Shown here: piece after piece, positions 37,575 through 49,800 of the stretch
How positions within the stretch are numbered: the stretch's first letter is position 1
Layout of the letters: every line of letters begins with the position of its first letter
From: Bostrychus sinensis
Lineage: Eukaryota > Chordata > Actinopteri > Gobiiformes > Eleotridae
Length of the DNA stretch: 64,000 nucleotides
Reading direction: 5' to 3'
Assembly: GCA_020698575.1 (NCBI GenBank)
Contig: CM036243.1
Location: 12,515,903-12,579,902, forward strand
The notes under the pieces: generated by a model
The model's input: only the letters and a program-made list of their open reading frames with translations
Databases searched by the model: none
What the model was told of the DNA's origin: nothing
Position numbers and translations under genes: made by a program

Positions 37575-37720
37575 TTAAGTGTTACCAAAAAAACAAAACA
37601 AACAAAAAAAAAAAAAAAACACAACAACAACAACTGCTACTACTACTGTCCTCAATCTGGCTCAAACCCTGGTACTTCTGACAGCAAGGTGAGCATGCTA
37701 CTCATTTAGAAGTATGTTTT
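37575..37720. repeat. A-rich tract plus CTACTACTACTGTCC repeat block
   Basis: An A/C-rich stretch ends in CTGCTACTACTACTGTCC, then AATCTGGCTCAAACCC and GCAAGGTGAGCATGCTACTC. The same order is seen at 34045-34090 (second half only) and 59875-59935 (first half). Confidence 0.6.
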
Positions 37721-40700
37721 ACAAAACATACTCAGAAAGTACATTTCAGAAAGTGTACACATAAGTTACGTTTCATGAATGCTTTTACGCACATAACTTT
37801 AAAGGAATAGAACCATTTTAGACCACACACCTTACATATCACTGATGAACATGTACTGTATATGACAGTGGTCCAGCCCTATCCTTTGCCCTCTGCAGGC
37901 ACTGGTCATGTGTTTGTGTGCTTGGTCTGCCCCGGCTCTCCCCGCTCCACTCAAACATGTTAATGTACCTGTGCCGCGCTCTAATTGGTCCCAGTGATGC
38001 TCGCCCCGCTCCACCTGTGTTCATGGGAAGCCTCCAGTCCATCCTGCAGTTAGACCCCCGCCACTGTGCGCTAATATTATGCAAACAAACACTTCTTTGT
38101 TGTTTGGCACTTCTCGCTCCGACCCGCCACTGTGGAAGAAAAGGGAGAATAACAGTAAAGGCTAAGGGAGAAGGGGATCGGGTTTGGGTGGATGGGGGCG
38201 CTTGTATTCATTAGTATGATTACCTGAGGTGCGGTACTTTACAGGGGGTAATCTGCCCAGCCCCTCTCGTAGCCTCCAAACTTTAGCCAGTCCACTAATG
38301 AGCGCTCGCTAAAGTTAGTCAAGGTGGAGAGGTGCTTTGAGGAGCTCCACACCTCAGACAAAGGTGGTATTAAAAATGCTGGAGTGGAAAACAAAAGCCG
38401 GCTACAGATTTCATAACAGCAAGGACAATCATTACTAATTCTCTTTCTCAATCTGTTTCCACTAAAGTGGCCCTCAGCGCTATTAACTTCTAAGAAACAC
38501 AAACTTTTTATCTCAAAAAATACAGTACAAGCTCTTTTTCTTAAGCACAATCCTAGTTATGACAAGGAATTGCAAGCCCTTTGTGTAATAAAGAGAAACA
38601 ATTTGATTATCCTGGCCAGCAAAATCGGTTTACTCTTTCATAGCAAAGTGAAGTAGGTCTGGAACCTCTCCCAGTAAAACCTCTTTTCACCATGAACAGT
38701 GCAGAACATTATGTGATTTGTTTCACTCCTTGGTTCTAGGTTGCAAATTACATCTGTGTATGTTGCAATGGGCCTTAATTTCTGATTAGTTATACAGTAT
38801 ATCTAGGAAATTGAATTAATCTGGTCCACTTCAAACGCCTTCTGGAAATCAAAATAACTTCACAGGAACCAGATAATTATTTATACAGAATACAAATTAA
38901 ATAGGATGACAGACCTGACTGAAATGCATTCACCTCCCACCAAGTCGCTGTTAATGCAAACTGCTAATTAGCAGATCACATTGCAGAGACTCATTCCATT
39001 TTGACACGCAGCTGTGTTCAAGACAAACCTGCATCAGAAAGAAAAGGAGCTGAGTGTATGGATATTGGATAAAATTTGTGGACAAATATGAATGTGATTT
39101 TGGTCCAGTATTTGATGTTTAGTTGATTGATGACTTTACATCCTCAAAGGTGTTCCTCTAGTACTTGGCAATCCTAGAACTTAGACAGGATGAAGGCAGT
39201 GGACCTGACAGTTTCATGTGAAAAATTAAGAGCCACTACTTCTCGGCCATTTGAGACTAGACAGATTAGTGTCAGGACACAGGGGGGCTCAGGTAGGGGC
39301 TTCTCTCAGAGGTAATGTTGAGGACTGCGGTTTCCCTCCTACACTGTGAGAGAAGGTGGATTAGGACCAGATCACTTCTTCACTTTTCTCTCTGTTTTTT
39401 TCTCCCCAGGAGCTCAGGCCACGGCTTTAGAGAGACAGCTGCCATGAGCAAGGCTTAAGACAGTCCACAGGGACGCCTGAACAGCCAGTGTCAAAGAACA
39501 GTAAGAGTGCAGGATGGTTACAATGGACCACAAAATTAAGTGAGAAGCTGGAGGATACTGTATGTACATAGACAGTGTATAGAAAGATCCCGTAACTTTC
39601 CCCTTCCTCTGGCCCTATGCCTCCTCTTTATCACACAGCATCAAAACATAGCTTTAGTCCCCGGAGTGGCTGGCCTTTTTATCTGCTCCCTAGCTTCCCA
39701 CGGCGGGCCGCATCTACCCATAATCTGCTGCCGTTTCATGTCTGGAGCGCTGGAGTGGAGGATAAGGGACTTGTTCAAGTGAAGATCAATGAGCTTGTAT
39801 ACATAGCATATGTGCTCCAGGAGAGACAGAGTGCTTCTTTCTTTCTTAAGGTGGCATCTGATCTTGTGGAAATGAGCAATAAGGACTGGTGTGTTAAGAT
39901 GACACTTTTTGAATGTACGTTTTTTTTTTGCAACCATGCTAAGTGGAAAATAGTGAATGAACTTACAAATAGGTTAAAATCTTTTCTTTACCGCACATCT
40001 GCCTTGTGATACTGAGCTGTCTCCCTGAGGACAAAAAGGAAAAGGAGCAACACAATGAAAAGTGTAAACATGTTACATTATACATTTGGCTGTTTGTCAC
40101 AAGTACCTTGTTATTTAAGCTGGTGCCAAGTGTCTGTGTGCGTGGCATCAAAGCAGACAGGAGTATTGGCAGCCGTTGCAGGGTGTGAATCTGTGTCAGT
40201 ACAGTGAGAGAAACCACCCGAGGCTGGTTCTCTGAGCTCTACAGCTGGTTCACAAAATCTGCAAGGACTAACTGTGCACAGGGCCGCAGGATTCTGGATT
40301 ATGAATTACAACCTGTGATATCCGACTGTCCCCTTTGTTTTTAATTTCAAATATAAGACAAAATACAAGGCTCTGCACCAAATGTAAATTATCAATGATG
40401 AACAAATTTAAAACCAGGATTAAACCATGTCTAGACTAAAGACTATATGTAAAAATTTGTTTAACTAAGGACAAAATTGTTTTTTTCCATTTGGTAGTAC
40501 AGTATGGAACAAGTTGTGCTGTGTTATTATACAAGATATTACCTGTATTTGAAGTGGACTTTCATAAAGTGAAGGAATTGCCAAAAAATAATATAAAGAA
40601 CAGATTCAAATGTTTGTGTGTACTGTGAGAGACTAACTGGCCACAATAGAAATATTATCAACACAGCAGTATTTAGCTCCACATGTAAGCTGACCACATA

Positions 40701-40854
40701 CTGTACTTGTGACCCCAACCCTTTTCAAAATTGTATGCTATTTAGGGATGTTTTGGACCCACTTTTGGCAACTCATCCATATGGACCTACACTGTACTAT
40801 ACAGCTTACATGAAATTTAGGACAGCCAGGGGTGAACTAAAAAAAATATTAGAA

Positions 40855-41015
40855 CACCTCAATAGGTGGTCTAATATTGGTGGTCACATGGTTAAGCGCA
40901 TACCACATAACAAAAAGTGTGTTCTCTCTCCATGTCATTCCCACATCTGTCTCTCCCTGTCCTTCTCATCTCTACACTAATTCTGTCAAATAACGTAGAA
41001 ACCCCCCCCAAAAAT
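40855..41015 (+). mobile_element. Degenerate tRNA-derived SINE, plus strand
   Basis: GGTTAAGCGCATACCACA is a tRNA-like A-box region. CCATGTCATTCCC, CTGTCTCTCCCTGTCC and TCTGTCAAATAACG follow. The overall plan is as at 33381-33570 and 62112-62263. Confidence 0.6.
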
Positions 41016-41379
41016 ATTTTTTATTTTTTAGAGAGAAAATATGTGTCACATGCAAGACCATAACATGATTTTTGTAATGCTTGTAGTTATGTGTGATATG
41101 TACAGTATATTGGTAAATATTTATGTTTCATTGTACCTTGGGCTACTCGCTTTCTGACCCATACGGCTCACTCCAGACCCAGACTGGGGGCGGGGCTTCA
41201 AAAGTACAACAACAGAAAAGCCTTGGGACACTCACATATCATTGATCGACCCCAAAGTCAACTCTTGACCCTGACCTTTTCTCTATCCCTCAAGGAACCA
41301 TCCTCTCCTTCAGGAAAAACAGACAGATGTAAGCAGTCAAATAAAAGGAAAGAGGAAAAGTGACACCAAGTTGATTGTG

Positions 41380-42600
41380 TTGGAATGAATAAAAGGAAGG
41401 AGGGAGGAAAAGTTTGCATTTTGGAACTCGTGATCAAAGTCGCTCCCAAAGGAACGCTCAGTTAATGAGAGCTGTGTGAGAAAAGTGTGGAAGACCAGAG
41501 AGAGGAAGAAGAAGAATGCCACTGCTGCTCAGAAAGAAGAGATGAATCATATGCGTAGTGCAAGGGGGAAGGGGGGCTATTGTTTGAAGGGTGTTTTAAC
41601 ACAGAGGGAGTGTCAGAGGCAAGGCCAGGTTAATTAAACTCAGGGGACTACCAGCTAAAGGGCCCCCGAATTTGAATATGTCACAAAAATAGTGTTGAGT
41701 GTGTGTCAACCCGGGCCGGATGTGAGCAAACATGTTGACTATGCATTAGAGCAATAGGCCCAGACAAAGCAGAGGATGAAGAGGGGGGCTGTGGGGAGAA
41801 CTTGCCATTGCTTTGCTCTGGTATACCCAGAGCGCTGCCGGATTTCTCAGAGTTATTAATGTTTGTCATTAGCTGCATTACGCTGGAGGACAGTGACTGC
41901 GGATAAAAAAAAAAAAAAGGCAGAAATTTTATATGGGACAAATATTGACAATAGCTCACTCTTGGGTATTGGGAGGAGAAGAAAAGATGCAAACTATGTT
42001 AATGAATGGTAATTAACCACCAGGGTTTGTCTTTCCTGGATCCCGGCTAAATTGGTCCCCGAGTTGCAGCTAGAGACAGTCCTGGCCTAATCCTTTATTA
42101 TAAAAAGATAAAGGAAAACGACGTCATTAGCATATATTTGAGAAGAGGAGGGGGGGATTAAAAAACAGAATTATTTCTTTTTAATTCCTGAACGGAGGAG
42201 TCCTCGCACCATTGTTAATTATACATAATAACAAGAGAAGAAAACAAAAGCTGGAAGAGGTAAAAAAAAAAAAAAAAAAAAAAAAAAGGAAAAGTGTGTG
42301 GTCTCTTGTGGAAGATGCCAACCCAAGGACAGAGGATCACAGTTTAATATTCAAAATGAATAATGAGACAGGAAGGGAACGAGGAGCAGATAAAAAGAGG
42401 AAGAAGTGTCAAGGATGGAGCCATTGCTTTAATATGGCCCAGTGCTCTGTGTGTGGACCCCTGTTAATGATGTCAACAGCAGGGGTCACTTGTTACAGAC
42501 GGAAACCACGCCAACAGTCAGCTGCCAATCACCGGCTAGGTTGGAGCGTCCCGCTGGCCATAGGAAGATCTACGGTTAGTATTGCAGGATGACTGACAGG
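41380..42600. promoter_or_regulatory. Candidate conserved non-coding block
   Basis: About 1.2 kb free of recognisable repeats except poly-A runs. It has composition unlike its AT-rich neighbours and several homeodomain-like TAATTA cores (for example near 42010 and 42215), as well as CGACGTCATTAGCATATA near 42119. It sits just beyond the cntln 3' end and upstream of sh3gl2. Assignment as an enhancer is inference from texture only. Confidence 0.35.
42262..42287. repeat. Poly-A run
   Basis: 26 consecutive A. Confidence 0.95.
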
Positions 42601-42719
42601 TTTTTGAACTGCAAAGATCAGAATGTCAACACTAAGCACTAACAGCACACTTGCTCACTGAACAAAAGGTTTTATTAAAACATTTTAAGATCAACATAAT
42701 CATTTCACAAGTGTTTTAA

Positions 42720-42800
42720 TTGTTAAAGCCACACTATGTAACAATGACCATTAAATACATTTCCTTCAAATAATTAAAGCAACACTATGCTACTTCTCAG
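42720..42800. repeat. Repeat fragment with TTAAAGCCACACTATGTAAC
   Basis: TTAAAGCCACACTATGTAAC and, 50 bp on, TTAAAGCAACACTATGCTAC are two related copies. A complement of the core (TTTAAAGCCACAGTGTCCAA) lies at about 59132-59151. It resembles the ends of a common fish MITE, and I cannot name the family. Confidence 0.5.
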
Positions 42801-43204
42801 GGTTTGTACCCATGTGTACCCACAAACACCAGCCAGATTCTTGTGTCTCAAAATACATTTTTAATCATGAAGTGCATGGAGAATGGTTTTCTTTGGTGAG
42901 ATGTGTGCTATGATGTAATGGACCTAAGAAAATGAGGGGAATTGGTTCAGTTTTTGTTTTTATTGGAGGGGAGAAAATTAGTTTTCAGCTAATGGAGCTT
43001 TAACTATATCTATCATCTTGTGAAAATACTTATCTTACCCAATAAAAACAACTTTCTAAACTTTCTAAGTATCTTTTATGTCTGAGAGACTTTTAGTGAC
43101 ATATCATTTCCATGTGTGTTGGCAGCAATGCATTTTGGTCAGTACGTTGGCTGAAAAGTTACATTGTGATGCTTTAAAAAACAAATACTTAGAAAACATC
43201 GGAT

Positions 43205-43774
43205 ATTGTTATTTGCAAGTGTGCTTTATTTTACAAATAAATACCTGCAGTGCATTTAGTAACCTGAGGGAGTTTACATTATGTCTGATAAATGGAATTT
43301 AGACTGGACACTTTCAGAGCTGCACTCTTGACTTTCTCAAAGTGTTGACTTGGCATTGCTTGGTCCAGTCTCTGCACCTAAAAGTCCTTGAGGTGCCAAA
43401 TAAATTAAAAGGAGAGTGGAATGGGTCGGGAAAAACTTGAATATTAGTGTAAGCATTTGCCTTATCACCCCAGGTTGTGCACAGAAAAGGGGGAAGTGGC
43501 TGTGCAGTAAATTAAGCGGCCTCTAAAGAGCCTGTCTGATAGACATAGTGCAGCGAGCGCTAACACAGATGTCCAGGGCTCATTTACAAAAGCTGCGCTG
43601 CTGTGTGGAGCTGCAGCCCAGAGTAAGTCCACAGCTTTCCTCACAAATATTGGTTGTGCTGCCCCGGCCCAGCTTGGCTCAGCCTGGCTCCCACAGAGCG
43701 AACCTGGTGAGGGAGAGGAGAAGGAGGGATGGAGAAGGAGCAGATGACAGTTTTCCCAGCCTCAGCCCAGGGAG
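43205..43774 (-). other. cntln: Presumed cntln 3' UTR
   Basis: It follows the TGA stop. It has no repeats of note and ends about 15-20 bases after the AATAAA at 43225-43230. The extent rests only on that signal. Confidence 0.5.
43225..43230 (-). terminator. cntln: Candidate polyadenylation signal AATAAA
   Basis: The minus strand reads AATAAAGCACACTTGC about 545 bases after the stop codon. It is followed by a T-rich stretch (TGTTTTCTAAG, TTTGTTTTTT) suitable as a downstream element. It is the first canonical AATAAA after the stop that I found. Confidence 0.5.
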
Positions 43775-43885
43775 TCAGGCTTTTTCGCTGACTGGTGTTG
43801 CGAGCGTGGCCAGCTCTTCTGTCAGCACTTTCCTCTCCTTCATCTTCACGCGCACAGCCTCCATTAGCTGGCCAGCAGAGAGGAT
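43775..43885 (-). CDS. cntln: Centlein, last coding exon
   Basis: The acceptor is a strong pyrimidine tract plus CTGCAG|ATC on the minus strand. Reading starts in phase 0 and gives 36 residues, beginning ILSAGQ, with core QLMEAVRVKMKERKVL and ending PVSEKA before TGA. From memory, the human CNTLN C-terminus ends in a similar short helix, with a 'LLEAVLEKINEKKKL'-like stretch preceded by a 'KEWLLYIQKLLE'-like stretch that matches the exon at 56105-56179. The segment is a charged, probably helical end of a large coiled-coil protein. Centlein links centrioles with C-NAP1 and CEP68 at the proximal ends of the parental pair. Exon order, strand and phase all fit with the two exons upstream. The last ~15 residues are not obviously conserved. 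Confidence 0.78.
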   Translation of the reverse strand: MLSAGQLMEAVRVKMKERKVLTEELATLATPVSEKA

Positions 43886-44734
43886 CTGCAGAGAGGAGTG
43901 TGGGGGCGTTGGGAGAGGAGAGAGAAGATGAGGAAAACACTCAAACGCATCACTATTAAAAAAGTTTGATTTTTGACACCTAAAAAAAAAAGGCCTGCAC
44001 AATTTCACAAAAACGTCTATAAATCTAACCTGTGGATAGAAATCAGTGTATATAATATATACCACGATAATCATGATATATAAACCTACTACTTAACACT
44101 ATTATTGTGTAATGATGTTCTTGTAATTTGCGCATATATACTTGTTGATTGAGACTTAAAGGTACTATGAGCAGAACATATTTTTTATATTTCATAAAAA
44201 TTACCCACATGTGTCCCAAGATATGAGGTCAATCAAATATTAGTTTTACTGATAACAATAGTACAGTTGATTTATTCATAAATAAAAAATATATTTTACA
44301 TTAATGGCCAAGTTCTTTTTGTTTAATTTTTTTGTTTTGGTTCCAAAACTGCATTGCCAATCGTCCAATCAGAAAAGAGACCATTGTTTTGATTTAGACT
44401 GCAGTACCATTTTCAAACCAGTAAGAGTGCATGCTGCTTCCAGTACCCTTAAATACAGGCCAGTTACATCAATGAAACTAATGATAAACCAGTGCCTTCC
44501 TTAAAGGACTGCTTTCATTTATTTGGATAAAAGTAGTTTGTATTTTGCCACTATAACAACTGAAACTATTACTTGTTGTTCATTTACTTACAGCAGCCAT
44601 TCCTAAAGTCGAGAGTGTCACAGCCCCTTTATATTTTTGAAAATCACACATGGACCCCCAACTATAAAACTTCCCTCTATTCAAAAGATTATGTCATGTT
44701 TTTCTCCAAATATTTCTACAAAAACATTACAAGG

Positions 44735-44985
44735 TTACAGGTTGTGGGTTCAATTCTTGGGCCAGCCAACTATGATTTCTGTGTCTCCTCGTGTTACTGA
44801 GGGTTCTCGCCAGCTTTCTATAACTATACAAAGAAATGCACGTGGAGAATTAGTGAATCTAAAGTGCCCATAGTAAATGAATGTGAGACAGTTGAGTTGT
44901 CTGTCAGAGTATATCTCAGCTGTCAAGAATGTACCCAGCCTCTGGCCCATAGTTGCTGATATAGGCGGATAAAAAGGTAAATGTT
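44735..44985 (+). mobile_element. tRNA-derived SINE, 5'-truncated, plus strand
   Basis: B-box-like GTGGGTTCAATTC is followed by TCTATAACTATACAAAGAAA, GTGAATCTAAAGTGCCCATA, GAATGTGAGACAGTTGAGTT and GTACCCAGCCTCTGGCCCAT. This is the plus-strand counterpart of the family at 10230 and 25345, and the copy with the clearest 3' half. Confidence 0.75.
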
Positions 44986-45939
44986 TCACTATTTAGTGAT
45001 ATATCTTTTCAAATCGAGTCACAAGTGTCTAGAAGCTGCAAATGTGAATGTCTACCCAAAAGAATTCAAAGTTCTTTCATCTGTAGTCATTTGCACCGCC
45101 TGCTGAAAATCGAACTTGAACCACAGCTTTTGAGGGCCTATCTGTGTTAAATGTTTTGACAAAGCAGTTCAAAAACACAACCTCACAAACACAGCCATGC
45201 TAAACTCACTCATATGCCTCATCTTAAAGCTTCATTCTCAATCAGTGCCAATGGATTAAGTACAAGAACACATGAAACACTAGACAGCTATGCCCCTAAG
45301 CTTTAGTTGATCACTTTCTTAAGTCAAGCCTCAAGGCATAATTAAGAGTGTCGACATCGCTGGGGACATCCATAGCAGTCCAGTGGACCCTGTCTTTGGT
45401 GGAAAGTTAAATAATATCCTTAGGGAAATCACAGACAATTACAAGGGTAGGAAATAGGGCTGCATATATATATACATTGCTATAGAAAGGTGAGAATCTA
45501 AAGCTAAACAGGTCATTATGGCTAATTTAGGTTTTCCTCTAAATCAACACAAGGTTTTCACAATCATTAAGAAACATGATCAAAGGCAGAATTCAGATTA
45601 TATCAACCATAAATATTCACTTTACTCACTCAAAACCCATCCATCCTAAGAGCTACCTTTTCCACTTGAAGTGGCCCAGAAGAACAGGTCACAAACAACA
45701 AATAGTAAATTATCAGACAAACTAGGAAAATGGTGCTTTTGACTAAAATGCTACTTTAAATTTTTTTCTCTGACATTTAAGTCCTTTGCTGTTTCCTTTA
45801 GGAATTACTAGAACACAGGTCCTACTCTTTTCAGTCTTTCGTTACTGTAAAATACATTTCTTTTTCTGTCCTATAATTTGTAGTTGTATGTTGGTTTTGA
45901 GTTTCCAAAGATGGGGTTGTGACTTGCTCTTTAGTTCCA

Positions 45940-46450
45940 CTTTCAACCAAGACCAAATTCAAAAACTTCAAGCATCTAAGGAACTCGTGGTGGATTACTA
46001 TCGATGGGGTTCTGTTAGAGAGGCTGGACAATTTTAAATGGGGGTTCACATATCCCAGGACCTGAAGTGGCCATTACACACAAACTTCCTGGTGAAAAAA
46101 GCCATCTTAGGCGACTAAGAGACTTAAAATTTCCACTCTAGGTGCGTAAAGACTTTTACACCTGTACAGCTGAGAGCATCACAGTGTGGATGGAGGACCA
46201 CTCAGCTCTCAGAAGAGATGTTCGCTCAGCTAAAATCAGTCTTCCTAATTTGAAGGACAGTTACATCAAAAGATGACGATGCAGAGCTGAACAGATTGTA
46301 AGGGATCCTAGCCATCCTGATGATAGTTTGTTGTCCCCGCTGCCATCAGGAAGGTATTACCACCTGCTTAGGGTCAGAACTGAGAGGATGACGAGGAGCT
46401 TCTGTCCTGAAGGAATAACACTTTTAAATCAGTCACACTCCTCACCTTAT
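45940..46450 (+). mobile_element. L2/Rex1-type LINE, reverse transcriptase C-terminal remnant
   Basis: Broken plus-strand frames read SKELVVDY, MGVHISQDLKW, RDPSHPDDSLLSPLPSGRYY and RVRTERMTRSFCPEGITLLN. The 'KELVVDYR...FKFLGVHISEDLTW...DPSHP...LLPSGRRYR..R.R..R...SFFP.AI.LLN' order is typical of fish L2/Rex1 elements. There are several frameshifts and in-frame stops. Confidence 0.8.
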
Positions 46451-47104
46451 ACAGATACACTAGAGCACTGTGGTTATGATATATGGTATATGTTATATGT
46501 TGCTCCTTGTGAATGAATGTGAGAATGACTGGAAGTCTGTCTCTGGACGTCACTGTGTGAGCACTGGGCTGTGTTCATGTTGTGCCCTGCTTAAAGCCTA
46601 TAGTTACGAGGGGAAGGAGTGGAAAAAGCTGACTGAACGAGTATATTAAGTAATAGTGTCAAGTGGATAAAAGAGAGTTCTTAGCCTTATCTTTTAAGCA
46701 ATATTATTGATGCTTTGTGCACCTACAAGGGTTGTAGTTCTAAGCATTTTCTCCTGACAAAAATATGATTAAAAAAATGTTTTATGCAATACCAAGGTTA
46801 TCCATACTTGGCATAGCAAAGCTTTTGTGTCCATTTGTAGTTCTTCTTTCATAGTTACTTTTTTTTTTTTAGCTAAATCTATGTTTGTATTCAGGAAAGA
46901 TATTGAAATAATGTTGCTGACCAATAAGCAAACAAATATTGTGATAATTTGCCACATCACCATACTCTAGCTCTAGGTATCAGTGAGCGCTCATACAACT
47001 TGGTACCCATTTGTCAGTTATGCATAGCTTCAAAGGCCGCGGCCCTTTGACACCCCTCTCCTCTTCATTAAAAGGTACCAGCCACAGAACAGCCTCTGAG
47101 CAGA

Positions 47105-47107
<3 letters not shown>

Positions 47108-47138
<31 letters not shown>
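47108..47138. repeat. (GT)15 microsatellite
   Basis: 31 bp of perfect GT repeat. Confidence 0.97.
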
Positions 47139-47139
<1 letters not shown>

Positions 47140-47812
47140 ACGCACAGGGAGCTCCAGGTGCATCAAACACAGAAGACTATTCCTCCGAGGAGCTCCACAC
47201 TGAAGGAACTGCTGAGACATCTCCCTTCCTTCCCTCACTCCTCCGGGGACACTCCTCTGTCTCTCACACTCACACAGGCACACGGCACTTCCTCATCAGC
47301 TAATTACACACACAGCCACTAAGTATGCAAACAAACACACAAAAATAGAGACGCAGCCACAACACTGGGCTCTATGGGACAGCAGGAGTGCAGGGAGACT
47401 GGTTCATTAAAGGAATTGATGTGAGAGTATGGGTAAACAAGAAGAACAGGTAAACATCAAACATGATCATTTTATTCTCTAAAGTTTTTATAAAAGGGGA
47501 CAGACAAACTTTGAGAGAAGCAACAGAACACAAGTATAATAGAGAGGAAGACTGAATGTACTCAAAATCACTGGCTACTAGGGTTACACAATATACTGGA
47601 TATTGAAAATGCTACATGCTATACGGTCAAAACTGGAGAAGCATACTGCGATAACAAGAAATTTGCAATATATTGTGCAGTCCTACAATCTATCATTACT
47701 CCTTATAACTTCTGTTCTAAATCCTTGTAGTGGTTTCCTGTCACTCAGTAGACTTGTGTATAAAACCAAAATCTCTCTCTCTTGGGTTAGAGCCCAACTC
47801 CGGCGTATGTGT

Positions 47813-47857
47813 TTAAAAAAAATAAAAATAAAATAAAAAAAATAAAAAATAAAAAAA
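47813..47857. repeat. A-rich (AAAAT)n tract
   Basis: Short-unit A/T repeat, possibly a retroposon tail. The text just before it (CCTTGTAGTGGTTTCCTGTC, then ATAAAACCAAAATC) vaguely recalls a LINE 3' coding end. Confidence 0.8.
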
Positions 47858-48149
47858 TGCAGAAATCAGCTGATTTTGGACTTCTGTAATAAAGCCCTAT
47901 CAAACCTAAGTGGTATTTATAGGCTACATAAAAAAATAATAATCCACTTTCTATTTTTGATAAATTATGACATTAATTAATACATACTTGGCATATTGCA
48001 GCTCTTTTTTTTGTTACGGCAGGAGAACCATTCATATGTACAGGTAATGATCCCCAGTCTTTCAGTCGTCAGAACAAAATCTGCTCAAACCAGTCGGTTA
48101 GTGTGAGCTCGTCTTTTCAAAATCTGTAATGACTGAGAAAGTCATGTAG

Positions 48150-48235
48150 TGTGTCCCTAGGTTAAGGTTCATAGTTGCTGTTACAGCCACCCACGACTCC
48201 TAATGAGGATAAGTGAAAGAAGATGAATGAATGAA
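48150..48235 (+). mobile_element. SINE 3' tail fragment, plus strand
   Basis: GTTCATAGTTGCTGTTACAG then CACGACTCCTAATGAGGATA and GAAGATGAATGAATGAAC. This is the '...gaccctgatgaggataagtg-gaagatgaatgaatga' tail of the main SINE family. Confidence 0.55.
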
Positions 48236-49689
48236 CATACAGCATAAAGTAATAGTCAGGTGGACAAAGAGAGAGAGACACTGAATTTCATGTTCCCTAC
48301 AATATAGTACTATTGCTGTTTTGTGCAACAGGGTTACCATTAGGGAAAAATATCTAAATATTGATAATGGCCATTATAGAAACAAAAATTATGGTCATTC
48401 ACAAGTATGTCATTTTAACTTTTCTGTAAAGCACAATGAATTGCCATGTATCAATTGTACCATACAAAAACCTGCCTGGCCTTGTGGCTGATGAAATGCG
48501 TAAGATAAACTAGCTCTCCCTCTTACACCTCTCCCTGTGGTGTGACTAAGAGCTGCATATTGTTCTAAGTTTATAAAAGACCATCCGAGCGCCCACACCC
48601 TGACTCACACCGGCCCCGCACCTCACACAGACAACACTATTCTCTTTCATCCAGATGCAGTGTGCTGGGGACAGACCCTGCAGGAGGGTTGGAGGTCTAA
48701 GCAGCTGCTCCGCTCCATCCCCTGGGCTGCTTAACTCACTGTTAGGAACTGGCACTAATGTTATGCTACAGTTGATTTAGCTGGCCTCCTGTCCCCCTTG
48801 GCAGCGCTAGCCAGAATCAGCGCCGGCGCTAGGCAACGCAAGCGCTGTTTTGCAAGAGGCCCCTGTCCCCTTTGGCAACACTAAAATAGCTAGTGTAGCA
48901 TTAAGCCGCGCTAACTCCCGTCCATTACTATTCAACAGGCCCTCCAGAGCAGACCTTTTGTCCCGCTATGATTTCATGAACATGTTTTAGAAGTGAACTG
49001 ACGTGTAGAAGCACTGACGCTGACAGTGGGTGTGGAGACGTGTGTGTGCGGCTCAAGACAAGGACAAGAGCAGCAACCAAAAGGTGGTTTTATGAGCCAA
49101 TTAAGTGACATTGCTATTCTGTAGCCTGGGGCGCACCTCCAGGCGAGGAGCAGCTCAAAGTTGGAGCACTCCAGTGACCATTGTCTGCTAGTGGCATTAC
49201 GTACACCAACTTTTTTTTCCCTTAAAAGATCGATCATTCAGGCTCTTTTGTCCTCTCCCTCGAAACAGGTTAGGGCAATTATTTCCAAGGGCCCAATTTG
49301 TGATGAATGGTGGAGACTGTGTCGGACTGCTGGATATCTAAATGAGAAAGAATGAGATGGAAAGGAGAATCACACAGCCAAAAAGAGACACAGGGGGGCA
49401 TTAGCAAAGTGACAGATCCAAGGTATGAAGTATGCACGCACATGTCTTGCAATGTTTAGATAATATCCTATCCCATATCCCATCTATGATGTATCTAAAA
49501 TACCTAACTTGAAACCAAAATGTGTATTTTGTACTACAATTTAAAGTGAGTGAAATTTATTTTTGACTGCCACAAAATTGGTATTTTACTTCCACTATCG
49601 AAAAGGGACATTTGTCTGGCCAGAGAACAGTATGTCTCCTTTCAATTCAGCTACAGCAAATCTATTGCCTCTGAGCCTGCAGTGACTTG

Positions 49690-49800
49690 CATATTGACTT
49701 GGCATAGGTTTCACGCCAGATGCCCTTCCTGGCACAATTCTTTTCATTTATCTGGGCTTGGGAATGGAACAACATGCTTGTGACCCCATGTGGCAGGATC
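49690..49800 (+). repeat. Fish dispersed repeat ('AGATGCCCTTCCTG' type)
   Basis: TTTCACGCCAGATGCCCTTC, TGGCACAATTCTTTTCATTT, ATCTGGGCTTGGGAATGG and CTTGTGACCCCATGTGGC follow a very common fish repeat ('...cggatgcccttcctgacgcaaccct...atccgggcttgggac...'). Its class is not clear to me. Confidence 0.6.

Larger units (their letters stand above)
31561..43200. other. Intergenic region between cntln 3' end and sh3gl2 promoter
   Basis: About 11.6 kb with no exon that I can support on either strand. It contains a LINE fragment, several SINE pieces, two or three copies of the AGTAAAAGTACT repeat family, microsatellites and, at about 41.4-42.6 kb, a repeat-poor block of possible regulatory DNA. The remaining stretches (32.7-33.3, 37.8-40.8 and 42.6-43.2 kb) hold nothing recognisable. 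Confidence 0.75.

Noticed and set aside
40618..40980. 120-codon plus-strand open frame
   Set aside because: Its second half is translated from a SINE (40855-41015), and the first half has no protein character.
43641..43940. Minus-strand frame overlapping the last cntln exon in another reading frame
   Set aside because: Shadow of the real phase-0 exon. The composition is not protein-like and it does not join the upstream exon in phase.
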